DNA of 64,000 bases from NCBI GenBank assembly GCA_010094045.1, contig ML986600.1, forward strand, positions 277,192 through 341,191. Direction: 5' to 3'. Position numbers and translations under genes: made by a program. This document shows positions 46,352-56,824 of this stretch, one piece after another. Source of the stretch: Lojkania enalia (lineage: Eukaryota > Ascomycota > Dothideomycetes > Pleosporales). A model generated the notes under the pieces. It had not been told where the DNA came from and made no database searches. It saw only the letters and a list, made by a program, of their open reading frames with translations. Numbering within the stretch: the first letter of the stretch is position 1; each line of letters opens with the position of its first letter.

Positions 46352-47029
46352 GAGCCCGCGATTCCCCTGTCAACATATTCCGCCCGTGCCCGTCCAGAAA
46401 CGTGCTTCTTGGACCTACCAGCAGAAGTTCGCATCTCCGTATATGACTTGATACTCTAGGATGATCCGCGCATATGCATGGCTGTGATGACGACCGACAG
46501 CAAATTAACTCGAGCAAGTTGCTGGTGGGGCCGCAACAACTACTTGGCCCTGCGCGCAATCTGTCGCGAGATCTACCATGAATCGACGCCAATCTTCTAC
46601 GGCAGAAGCACGTTCGAGGTCGCTCACGGCTTGAATCGCGACTTCATCGTGCCCCTTCCGCCCGGAATGCCCTTCCATCTCTTTCGCAGCATCTCGCTCG
46701 CCTACCCCGAAGGATTTGGCCGCTGTTTCTAGTTTCTTCCTCAAGTATGGAGTCATCTCGTCCACGATGCCAACGAGGTCGTCTCCAAGTTCCGCAACCC
46801 GCACACGTTGAGGCTGGTACTGCAGTACGAGGACGGGCCGCATGTGTAGCATGGTTTTGATCGAGGGAATTTATGGAACTCGTTGTTCTCCCGGGACGCC
46901 GATGCTACGGATGAGGAGCAGGCACAGCGCATCCGGAGGGTCATCTTATTTTTGACACAAGCGGAGGGTAGGAGGATGCCGGCTTGTGTGAGGCCCAGCC
47001 TGATGGGTCATAGGGAGGACATACGGTAG
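46352..47029 (+). pseudogene. Degraded F-box-like/2EXR-type protein gene with three in-frame TAG codons
   Basis: One reading frame runs 226 codons from a likely acceptor at 46351 to TAG 47027-47029 without indel. It contains FLDLPAEVRISVYDLIL, typical of the N-terminal F-box/2EXR segment of fungal proteins, then NYLALRAICREIYHESTPIFYGRSTFEV, FHLFRSISLAYP, FRNPHTLRLVLQYEDG and a final IRRVILFLTQAEGRRMPACVRPSL. Three TAG codons interrupt it at 46457, 46730 and 46847. All three can arise from CAG or TGG by one transition. The remaining sequence keeps normal coding character, so the loss looks recent, or the stops are overcome. No start codon could be fixed. Confidence 0.6.
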
Positions 47030-47713
47030 CACTACGGCTTGTCGTAGCTTAACGAGGGTTTGCGTCTTGCGACTGCCCGTCATCAGTCGTAGATATCACG
47101 CTGAGTATCCAACTAATGGTAGGCGTATGTTTATGGGAGGGGTGCAAGATCAACAGGAGCATGGGGGCTATAGATGGGCGTCTAAAGAAATGTATATGTA
47201 CATTGGATAGATATTTCACGGCTAGATGGGTTTGGGAAATTCGTAGAAATAGGAACCTCTATCTAATTCTCCTTTCTCGCGTCTGATAGGGTGCTTCCTG
47301 AATTAATACTTCTTTGGTGTAGGTTTCAGAGGAGCATCTTAGCCACGGGAGGTTAAATGACCTTGTCCACTCTACCTACCCCCTTACGGAGACTCAACTC
47401 TTGCTCTAGATTTGTTATACGCAATGTTTTTCTGTTGTTCACTCAGATTACTTAGATCATCTGTTTCATTTCTATCGATTGCCATGGAGACATTTGCTTT
47501 CTTTTTATAATTCCGGTGGATGTGTATCCAAGGGATGATGCCATAGCGGTCGAGGCAAAAGCAAACATATGGGAAGGCTAAGCATGGGCTCGGTCCCACT
47601 CTCCCATCTAACAAGGCAGCAGCACCACACCCAGCCTAGTCATCTCCACAACTTGTTTCTTGCATATTCTCTCTCTAGCTCGTCCGCGAGGCTTAATTGA
47701 CGCCTACCATCAG
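47030..47713. other. Intergenic
   Basis: About 680 bp, A/T-rich in the middle, with the promoter of the kinase-like gene at the right end. No supported coding frame. Confidence 0.55.
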
Positions 47714-50410
47714 ATGTCTCGAATCTCAGATCTAGTTGCAGACTCGAAGTTGGATGCGCAGTTTCGAAAAGACTCCACAAGTCATGTATTCCATGAACGG
47801 GATCCCGTCTCAGGCTATCGCTATATTCGACAGGAGCATTGGAGACGAGAAAGGCGTACCGGAACGGGGGGCGCTGCAAGTGTTTGGCTCGAGCAATGTG
47901 TGCAAGGAAAACGCGATATTGAATTGCGTGCGGTCAAGCAATTTCCAAAGCCTGCCAGGGTCGAGGAATACCTCAGAGAGCTAGAATGTATCGCCAAATT
48001 TTCGCATCCAAGAGTATGTTTAACCCTCACAACTGACACGCGCGTGAACTTCCCTCACGCGGTCGCATAGTGTGCCCATTCATTCGTGAAATCTTCTGGT
48101 TGGTATGCAGATGAAGATGAGCTTTACATTACAATGGAATATTTGAAACATGGCGGTCTCCACCACTACATGGTGGCTCAGGCACCGTTGTCTGAGGTAG
48201 AAGTACAGCAAATCACGTTGCAAATCTGCGAAGCTCTATTGGTGATGCACGACAATGGATTCGCGCATCGAGACCTGAAACCAGGTGTATGTCATCACTC
48301 TATATTTCTACTTCGAATATGACTAAAAGCTAACTACCGCAGAATATTCTCATTGCTACCAAGCCGCCTCAACAATGGTGAATAAAGATAGCAGACTTCG
48401 GCATCACTAAACGTGTCCAAGACGTCACAGCGGGACCATCCACAAAGAGGGGTACGGAGGGATTCATGCCGCCCGAATGGCACGGCCTTATCGCAGAAGC
48501 AGAAGATTCATTACACAAACTCGCCTTTGCGGGGGATATATGGTCAGTGGGCGAAATCACATCGAGAATATTCACGCGCCAGGGCACCTTCAAGAGTTTG
48601 TACGGCCTTTACCGTTTCGTAGAAGGGCATGAGCCTTTCCCTCCGACGGTTTTAAAAGGGTGCAATACCAGCCAGGACGCTATCCGGTTCATGCAAGCTC
48701 TGATGACGCCCAAGCCAAATCTACGTCTTACTGCATATCAAGCTCTGCAACACGGCTGGTTTGAACCATCATCGCCCTCTAGTCCCTGCCCGAAAACGCC
48801 TCTATCATTAGTGTGAGTTGTTAAGGCTCACTTTATGTGGCTGTGCTAATTTCACAGTCAGATCTAATAACAACAGCTACGAGAAGAGCAAGCATGATAA
48901 AAATGCGGAGAACGACTTTCATGATTCCAACCGTAAGCTAACTAAGGCGGACACTTTCGAACGTATCAAACCTGAGCGAATCAAGGAGCACGCCTTCCAA
49001 TTTATCGACCCAGATCCGGTCAAGGGGGGGAATTTTAAATGCACCAACCCGGGGCCGACTCAGGAGAGAGACGTTCAGTATGCTAATACTAATTCGACCG
49101 AGGATGGAAGCCGCACTGAACGTGCACTTGAACCAACACCATTAGTCTCGAAACAGAATTCCGTAGAGCAGGATGGTCGCTCCATTCTAGGAGAATCACC
49201 AGAAATTCCTGGAACCGAGACTGTATCTGTAGCAGTCCCCCTTCGTTCGAACGAGCCCCCATACGTCAATTCTTCCAACGTGACTGATCCTAGATCTTCT
49301 AGGCCCAATCAGCCGGAAGATGCTCAGCAACCCGGTAGCAACGAAATGAAATCATTCAGAAGCAAATTGCTCAATATTAATCCTGATTTATGCACCATAT
49401 CGTCGGATGGAGTATTTCTGGTGACAGCATCTCGAGGATGGGGCGCGTCGATGGAGGTTTGGGACTTGCTCACTGGCCATTTGAGCCAGATGAAGGGAAC
49501 CGAGGGAAACATTGCCCAGGATGATGTAGCTTTCATTGATTTGATAAAATTCAGTCCTGTGGGAAACCACTTTATGGCATCTCTTCAATACCAAAGAGTT
49601 ACAGTGATAGAGGTTTGGAATGCAGCTACCAAAACACGACAGCACGGGTTTCGTTGGAATTCACCCACAAATTTCCAAAAGGTGGAATTCTCATCGGATG
49701 GGAGCCGGTTGGCATTTCATAGTCAATGGGGACTTCAAGTATGAGATCTCAAGGGCATAAAAAGATCCTACCCCCCGATCTCCTGCAAAGACGTGCGCGC
49801 ACTTTCGATAATCAAACGGAATGTCTCGCCTGTAACAGGCAGGAGTCGGACAAACAAAATAAAAATATGGGATTGGAGAAGAGGAACGCTCCTATCAAGT
49901 ATCAAGTCAGATGTCTGCATGCGCAACCCGCAGTGGACACTAGATCATGGCCTGATATTCATAAGCGGAAATAGCCCCTGCAAATGCAGTGGCCCCATTT
50001 ACCAGTTAAACATCCTCTGTAAACGCACTGGCCTTATTACGAAGTTCAAACATTTACAAGTACAACTAGCCGACTTTGACTATTGCTTAGATACAACATC
50101 TGCGCTGTCACCCGACGGAAAGTTCTTTGCGTACCGCTGCAAATACCCTAATGTGCGAGTCAACGACGTCAGCACAGGCTCATTGCTGGCGACGTACTTG
50201 GTCGAGGAATCAGTCAAGTGTCCAATATTCTTAGAGGACGGGAGGCTGGTCGTCATCTGTGTTTCGGCTCATGACAATACAATTCATTACCGCGAATTGG
50301 ATTACAGAACAGGATGTGTTTGAATGGGGTATACCCTCTCTCTGCATAAGGCACATGACTGCTATGTATCATTCGAGTCCAGTCGATTGTATCACGAGAA
50401 CGAAGCTTAA
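47714..50410 (+). pseudogene. Ser/Thr protein kinase-WD40 fusion gene with three in-frame TGA codons
   Basis: Exons 47714..48013, 48071..48286, 48343..48812 and 48862..50410 join in one frame of 844 codons plus TAA; introns are 49-57 nt with canonical ends. The kinase domain shows GTGGAASVW (Gly loop), RAVKQF (Lys), ELECIAKFSHPR, MEYLKHGGL, HRDLKPGNILI (catalytic loop), IKIADFGITKR (DFG) and an activation segment ending GTEGFMPPEW. A polar linker and a WD40 domain follow (SRGWGASMEVWDLLTGHL; IKIWDWRRGTL; ALSPDGKFFAYRC). TGA codons sit at codon 185 (48379, just before the DFG segment), 623 (49742, at the W of a V-W-D-L unit) and 816 (50321). As read, only a truncated kinase lobe would be made. 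The architecture is otherwise intact. Confidence 0.75.
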
Positions 50411-50560
50411 GCAAAATTCTATATATAGTACGGGCACCAGAAAAATAATGGAGCAGCACCACCCCGATATTCATACTGGCCGCCAGAGAAAATTCGACTA
50501 TTCAAATTCGCTCGAATAAAATAGATGCAAAAAGCGGTGTTCTAATGCTTTGCAAACCCC

Positions 50561-52316
50561 CTATTTCTTACCTGTATTCTCCTTAACGTACTTGGTCATC
50601 ATCTCAGTAATCGGCACCTGTCCGCCCCACTTCTGCAGCTCAACCATCTGATTCACTTCTTTCATGGCTATTAAAACGGAGCCTTTGGGTGGCTCGTTGG
50701 ATTTCTCTTGTCGTCGCTCTAGCTTGGTGGTGGATTCTTCGGGTTCTGCGGGTTCTGCTTTTGTGGTTTCTGTCGCAGCGGACCCGGTGCCGTTGATTGG
50801 GCGTGCAGCTTCTGATGGATTGGGAGGAGCCTGTGCCTCGGGTGCGGGCTGCCCACTGGGTTCCGGCTGCTGGGTTGCTTCAGGTTGCTGTGCAGCTTCG
50901 GGTTGGGGAGCAGCGCCAGCATTTTTCATCGTGATGATGTATTCTCCGTCGACCTGAGGGACAGGAATGGCGATACGCATGTTCAGGGGGTCAAAAACCG
51001 CATCTGCTTGAACGGGGGTGAAGGTTGGCTCAAGCAAAAGCTCTGTGGCGACGGGGTTGTTGGATTGGGGCTGGGTGGGTGTCCCGCCATTTGTTTGACG
51101 CTTGAGGATCTCTCTTCTGAATTCTCCTCGTCCACGACGCTGAGGAGGCGCTTGAGCTATGCCTTGGAGTTGGCCTGTGGCCCCCCCCGGATTTTGCAAC
51201 ACACCTCTCTGGGCCACACCAATTTGGACTTGGCCGTCTGGAAGGATACCCATTGATTGCATTATCTTCTGGACGCGAACAGCGTTGACTAGAGGCCTGT
51301 TAGCAGGGGAAAGGGATTCATACAATGTTATAACTTACTGGGTAGTTGGACGACAGTCACCATTCTGTTGAGGTCAGGTTGCACCCCTGCAAGGTTTGTG
51401 ACGACGGAATAGCGGAAATCATCTGTTCCCAGTTAAACCCTTCTGATCCAGCAGGGACATTGGAATCAGTATACTCACTCAGTGTCATCTGATCCTGTAG
51501 TTGGGTGAGCATGCCTTGTTCAACACCATCCTTGACATCGACGGTCATGGTTACAGGCTGAGTGGCACGAACAGACATACGGAATCCATCCACGAACTCA
51601 TTTTCTTGCAGTCCGGTGCCCTGTATCACGACGGAATTCGCTTGATCGGTCCCGAAAGGAACGAGAACGTTGCTTGTTTCCACCGTCTGGCGGCCCAGGG
51701 CGATATACTCGCCGTCGATGCTAGTGCGCTTTTGAACGCGAATCGTCATATCAGTTCTAAGGTTTGTTAGTCCGGAATAAGAGTTTGTGGATCGATTCGA
51801 ATCACATGTTGACACTTCTCAATGGTTCCATGATCATCCATGTCTGCCGGTCCGGCGACAGTTGGCCAACATAAGTATTGTCAGGGTTGACAGCATTTTG
51901 TTCCAACATCTGCGGGTCCATGGCCAATTCAATCTGTCCCCCAACCAAATCATCCGCACCATTCGTGTTGATAGACATTGACTGTGGCATCAAAGCCACA
52001 AATGGCTGGCCCGTAGACCCTGTCACCTGGTTTGGTGGGACAGGTGGAGTATTTTGATTAACGATTAGTTGGCCTTGAGTCTGTGAAAATGTCTCGACTT
52101 TGGATCGATCGGGAAATTCGAAAGAGTTCAGATCCATCTAATCGGCCGCGTTAGCAGCGTGCTGGTAGTGTCTCGTGCGGCAGCTGCACTTACGTCGCCA
52201 TTGATATTAAGTACCTGATTAAATTGGGCTTGCTGCTGAGCTAGAGCAGGGACATAGAAACCACAGCTCAAGAAGAGAAACAGAACAGAGACCGTGCAAG
52301 ATATCATTTTGAACAT
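50561..52316 (-). CDS. Secreted fungal protein of unknown function with Pro/Glu/Gln-rich tail
   Basis: Five exons: 52316..52194, 52137..51806, 51756..51479, 51386..51339, 51288..50561; product about 502 aa. The N-terminus MFKMISCTVSVLFLFLSCGFYVPALAQQQ is a signal peptide, with cleavage likely after the Ala-Leu-Ala. Mature part: QFNQVLNINGD, FPDRSKVETFSQTQGQLIVN, DDLVGGQIELAMDPQ, NTYVGQLSPDRQTWMI, TDMTIRVQKRTSIDGEYIALGRQTVETSN. A KRQ in ILKRQTNGG is a possible Kex2 site, then PVPQVDGEYIITMKNAG and a repetitive PQPEAAQQPEATQQPEP tract. The C-terminus is charged. I recall related secreted proteins in plant-associated ascomycetes but no function. The 92-nt third intron is inferred from frame; translation of the unspliced alternative stops within a few codons. 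Confidence 0.75.
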
Positions 52317-53472
52317 GAAGAGAGCCACCTGGGCTGAAACGATAGATTATGAACAAGAAAAAAAAAAGAGTATAAGACCTAATGAATAGGACTGAACAAA
52401 AAGGAATGGCGAGCTGCTGGTCAGGCTGGCTGAGGGAAAAGGGCAGACTTGGGTAATTGATGGATGGAGCTGATATCAAATACTACTTAGCTTCTCTTCA
52501 TGCCTCTCGGGCGGAGTGTTCCCGTTGCCTGGCCTCCGATGTTGCTTTGTTGTTCCTGATACTCGATTGCCTAATTCAATCACCTCGATCGACTCCTTTG
52601 CCATCTTGAGACTGAAGCAACTTCATCGCTCTGGGAGGCATTCAAACTATTCATTGAAGCCAAGACAAAAGCTAGGAAGGGAAAGGGAAACATATGATCG
52701 GAGTTCTGCAAACCCGCCTTGGCCCACGTCTCGCTATGCCTAGATGTTGTTTCATGCACGAGCAGGATGGGTTGGGTTGGAGAACCTGCGACGAAAGACC
52801 TGAATAGAGATCTGATGCGCAACATGTCCGTGGCGACGAAACGCGTTGGGTATAATGGTCAGTCGGGTGGGACTGAACGAAACTTTCTTTCTGTTTCTTG
52901 TTTCCAAATCCATTTTGAGGCATCATCTGATCTAGCATGAGTAACACGAGTTTTGTTTTAAACAAAATATCACTAGCTTCATGACATTGAATGATCGATG
53001 GCATGTATCGCTTCTCTGTTGTTCGTGAGGATAAATATGTAAATCCGCTGCGGCAAATGGAATAGTCGGATGGCACTCTATCGGTTGTTGTAGACGCACA
53101 AAGCCGTAAAGGACTGTTTGAAACGTCGTATCCAGTACCAAGATCAAAATTGCTCCAATACCTCCTTCTTAGTCAAACGCAGATGTTTTAAGTGGCGTTT
53201 CGAGAGAGGATGCTGCGATGCCGAACCTAGAGCGTGCACGGAAACTGAAAATCCGGGGGTTGGACTAGGCCGGAAGAGATTTAGCGTCTATTTATCCTCA
53301 CCTCGCTCCGCTCAGAACTTTTAAAACGACTATCAGATATTAACACAAGCCGAGGTGAATGTTGCTTCGACGTGAAGTTTTGGTCAATTAGCGGTGCTTC
53401 CATTAGCAGAGCTGCAGAGCATACACTTACGGAACCTTTCACAAGGGTTGCTTTTGTTTTTAGAAACCTGTA
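52317..53472. other. Intergenic between secreted-protein gene and transposon
   Basis: About 1.15 kb. The left end is the promoter of the secreted-protein gene. No coding frame with family resemblance. Ends at the TA target-site copy flanking the transposon (53471-53472). Confidence 0.55.
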
Positions 53473-53542
53473 ACGTACAGCACAAGCGAGCTGATCACCC
53501 AAGCGAGCTGATCATGATGCCAAGACCCTACCAAAATCGCGA
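53473..53542 (+). repeat. Left terminal inverted repeat, 70 bp
   Basis: Matches the reverse complement of 55275-55344 at 68 of 70 positions, the first 55 perfectly. It contains a 14-bp direct repeat AAGCGAGCTGATCA (53484-53497 and 53501-53514, 3-bp spacer), a probable paired transposase-binding site. Confidence 0.95.
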
Positions 53543-53562
53543 TAATTATACTTTGCAGTATT

Positions 53563-55215
53563 ATGCTACAACTAACAACTGCAGAATTAATTCAGAAAGA
53601 AGCTAGAATACAGCTTGCACTTCAAGCTTTTCAACAAGACGCGACACTAACTATGCGTCGCGTTGCATCAATCTATAATATCTCCCAAAGTACACTTAGT
53701 ACACGAAGGCGAGGAACAGCTCCACAACGCGATTGCCGGCCTAATTCAATGAAGCTTAGTAAGACTAAGGAGTGGGTGATTGTTCAGCATATACTAGATC
53801 TGGATATAAGAGGATTTCCGCCGCGGCTTGCTGCTATTTAAGATATAGCCAATTCACTGCTAGCTGCGCGCTCTGCTAGTTAGGTTGGAAAGAACTAGGT
53901 AGAGAACTTTATTAAACGTACGCCTGAGCTTAAGGTTAAATTTAATTAAAAGTACAACTATTTAAGAGCTAAATATAAGGATTCTAAGGTTATAGGAGGC
54001 TGGTTCTACCTTATATAGAATATAAAGGCTAAGTACGGTATTATTAATGAAGACACATATAACTTTAACAAATCAGGCTTTATAATAGGCGTAATATCGA
54101 CAGGAGTAGTAGTTACTAGCTCTAAGAGACGGAATTAACTAAAGCAGCTCCAGCCAGGCAATCGCAAGTAGACTATAGTTATCTAGGGTATTAACGCGAT
54201 AGGATAGGCGATACTACCTTTTATCATCTTTACAGGTATCTACCACCTCTCTATATAGTATAAAGAAGATAATATTCTACTAACCTAGGCTATATAGGTT
54301 ACTAATAACGGCTAGACAATAAATAATGTTGATATTAAGTAGTTAAAGCACTTTAACGCGTATATAAAGGATCGTACTATTAGTAAGTATTAATTACTAA
54401 TTCTCGACGGCTATAAAAGCTACAACTCGCTTAAATTTAGGCAGCTCTGCGAGGAAAAGAATATTATTACTCTCTATATACCTCTATATTCGTCGCACCT
54501 ACTACAGCTACTAGATGTAGATTATTTCTCGCCTTTAAAAACTGCGTACGGGTGTTAAGTCGAGTAGCTGATATACAGTTATATCAACCACATTACGAAA
54601 ATCGAGTTCTTACCCTACTTTAAAGCAGCTTTTAACGCAGTAATTACAAAGAGTAATATCCTAAGTAGCTTTTAAGGCGCTGGTCTAGTTCTATTTAACC
54701 TAGATATAGTACTATTAAAGCTCGAAGTTCGACTGTATACGCCAACACCCCCTATAGTTAAAGATACCCCTTAGGAGTTAAAAACACTAAGTAATCCTAT
54801 TAAATTTAGGTCTTAATCTGCGTACATTCGATTAAGAGTTTAAAAGCACCTAGATAGCTCGCCTACTTTAATAGTAGAGGCGTTTAAACAGTTTATAAAG
54901 GGTGCTGCGTATATAATATATAAAAACGTACTATTGCGCGCTCAGGTTACTAAACTTCAAGCAGCTAATAAGGCCGCTATACAACATTAATCGTATAAAA
55001 GAAAGCGTATATAGAAGGAAGGCAACCTAACGATTAAAGAAGGCGCTCGATTGACTACTCTAAAAGATTTTGGCGCTCATACTGATAGGAAGAAGGGTAG
55101 GAAGAAGGCGCGCGTTGATAGAGACCAGCCGACTCAAAGGCGCTGCAGGCAGTGCGGTGAGGCTGGGCATAACTCGCGGACGTGTAAAAATGATGCTATA
55201 GATATAGAAGAATAG
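53563..55215 (+). pseudogene. Fot1/pogo-family transposase, inactivated by point mutations
   Basis: Reading frame of 551 codons from ATG 53563 to TAG 55213-55215, with many in-frame TAG and TAA codons after codon 92 and no frameshift. The intact start encodes the helix-turn-helix DNA-binding part (TMRRVASIYNISQSTLSTRRRG; LDLDIRGFPPRLAAI). Degraded parts still show the CENP-B/DDE order: RTPELK, YGIINEDTYNF, LPFIIFTG, LKHFNAY, LLILDGYKSYNSLKF, PLYSSHLLQLLD, FSPLKTAYG. The first catalytic region reads NFNKSGF where Asp/Glu are normal, and the His pair after LDG is Tyr, all C-to-T/G-to-A changes. A CCHC zinc knuckle (CRQCGEAGHNSRTC) ends the protein. Cannot be functional. Confidence 0.92.
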
Positions 55216-55274
55216 GCTACTATACTATATAGTACGATAGAATGCAAGAAAGTACAATATTTTGCGAAAAGTAG

Positions 55275-55344
55275 TCGCGATTTTGGTGTGGTCTTGGCAT
55301 CATGATCAGCTCGCTTGGGTGATCAGCTCGCTTGTGCTGTACGT
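55275..55344 (-). repeat. Right terminal inverted repeat, 70 bp
   Basis: Partner of the left repeat at 53473-53542; carries the same doubled AAGCGAGCTGATCA motif in inverted orientation and is followed by the TA target copy at 55345-55346. Confidence 0.95.
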
Positions 55345-55887
55345 TACGAGGTGTGCATGAAATTATTCATACGTGTTTGTTCTTTTATAATACCAACAAG
55401 TCCTTTAATTGGCGTGTAAATCATAATAATATGCTTATCTAAGAACTATAGTATGTTGCGTACAAAAGTATATCAAGGCATTACGATGCTAAAAAGCCCT
55501 AGAATACGTTCCGAAAATGTTATCAAAACAAATAATATAGTGTTATATTTAAAAATCCTGCGCTTTTACGACTAGTTTCAGTTGCTGCCTCAACTCTCCT
55601 GCTTTAGGTCATATCAGCTAGCTACGCAGCGGAGATATGGTTATAATTGAACAGGGGCACCAAATACGGGAGGTCGGTCTTGCCAACTCGTTCTCAGACG
55701 TCACAGTACCAGCTGAGTCCAGAAATTCCACATGTTTGCGGTTTGGTATCAAGTGCTATTCATTAGATCTTTTCCAATTTATCCATCTACCTAGTCGCGA
55801 AGAACGCCAATTCATGCTTCACCGTGCCCAGAAACGAAGTTAGCAATAAAAAAGAGAGCCACTGGTGTCCATCGTAATAACAAACCC
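55345..55887. other. Intergenic between transposon and melanin reductase
   Basis: About 540 bp, A/T-rich on the transposon side. No supported coding frame. Confidence 0.55.
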
Positions 55888-56824
55888 TTACATGCAAGCA
55901 GCGCCGTCAATGCCAATGACCTTTCCGTTCACCCACTCACCGTCCTGGGAGGCGAGGAAGGCGACGACGCGGGCAATGTCGATTGGCTGGCCAACGCGGT
56001 TCATAGGTGACCAGGTAGCGGCGTACTCGTCGACTTGGTCGTTGTTAAGCTTGTCTCCGCCGGGAATGTACTCACGGCAGACAGCGTGGTACATGTCGGT
56101 CTTGATACCACCAGGTGCGACGCAGTTGACGGTGACCTTCTTCTCACCAGCATCTTCGGATCTGTTAGTGAATTTCCTAAAATGTACGGGAGATTAGACA
56201 TACCAATAGCCATGCATCGGGTGAAGGTCTCGATAGCACCCTTGGATCCAGAGTAGACAGCGTGCTTTGGAACGCCCTTAGCCTGACCGGTGATGGAACC
56301 CATGAGGATGATGCGTCCGCCGACTTCCATCCTCTTGTATGCCTCCTTGGCGACAAAGAACTGGCCGCGGGTGTTGATGGTCATAACGCGGTCGTACTCC
56401 TCCTCATCCACATCCTTGAAGTGGCCAAAGGAGACAACGCCAGAGTTGGAGCAGCAAATGTCGAGCTTGCCAAAGTGAGCAATAACTTCGTCCATAAGCT
56501 TGGCGGTCTCCTTTGTATTGGCAACGTTGGCCTGAATGGCCACGGCATCGGCACCAGACTTCATTGCCTTGATCTCCTTCACAACCTCATTGGCAGCGTC
56601 AGCGCTGTTGGCATAGTTGACAGCAACCTTGGCACCTCGTCGAGCAAGCTCGAGAGCCATCTCTTTGCCAATGCCACGGCCTGTCCATTATTAGCACAAT
56701 CTTCTTTCTTGTGCTGTGGTTCGTATATGGCAGCCCGTGAGACAAACTTACCTGAACCGGTGACAACGGCAACCTTGCCCTCCAAGCTCCAGGATGGAAC
56801 AGAAGTAGATCCGTTGGCAGCCAT
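55888..56824 (-). CDS. Hydroxynaphthalene reductase of DHN-melanin synthesis (BUF1/BRN1 type SDR)
   Basis: Three exons: 56824..56752, 56680..56204, 56153..55888 (introns 71 and 50 nt); product 271 aa, the family length. NADP-binding [12 protein letters not shown] spans the first splice site. Further motifs: [43 protein letters not shown], catalytic Ser in ILMGSITGQ, and Tyr/Lys in [13 protein letters not shown]. The substrate-loop [20 protein letters not shown] is specific for tri/tetrahydroxynaphthalene reductases (Magnaporthe BUF1, Cochliobolus Brn1). The protein ends in Met, as trihydroxynaphthalene reductase does; the tetra-type ends in Ile. Role: NADPH reduction of hydroxynaphthalenes to scytalone/vermelone. 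The last acceptor is GAAG. Close relatives include versicolorin reductase, a less likely reading here. A Cmr1/Pig1-like regulator lies upstream. Confidence 0.9.

Larger units (their letters stand above)
53473..55344 (+). mobile_element. Fot1/pogo-type (Tc1/mariner superfamily) DNA transposon, RIP-mutated
   Basis: A 1872-bp element bounded by ACGTACAGC...GCTGTACGT and flanked on both sides by TA, the target duplication of this superfamily. The inverted repeats are 70 bp with two mismatches. Inside is one transposase frame (53563-55215) ended by many TAG/TAA codons but no frameshift. The core, from about 53840, is strongly A/T-rich with abundant TA dinucleotides, the product of RIP. The ends and the first 280 bp of the coding frame are much less affected. 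Non-autonomous now; ends could still be recognised if a related transposase exists elsewhere. Confidence 0.93.

Noticed and set aside
48379..50323. TGA codons as selenocysteine or a reassigned genetic code
   Set aside because: Other genes in the window end normally at TGA (RRP6, the mannosidase, the metallo-beta-lactamase-like gene), and these fungi are not known to make selenoproteins. No hairpin search was possible by eye.
51357..51478. Unspliced continuation of exon 3 in the secreted-protein gene (SEYTDSNVPAGSEG...)
   Set aside because: It runs into a stop before reaching the next conserved block; removing a 92-nt GTGAGT...TTGCAG intron restores RVQPDLNRMVTVVQLP in frame.
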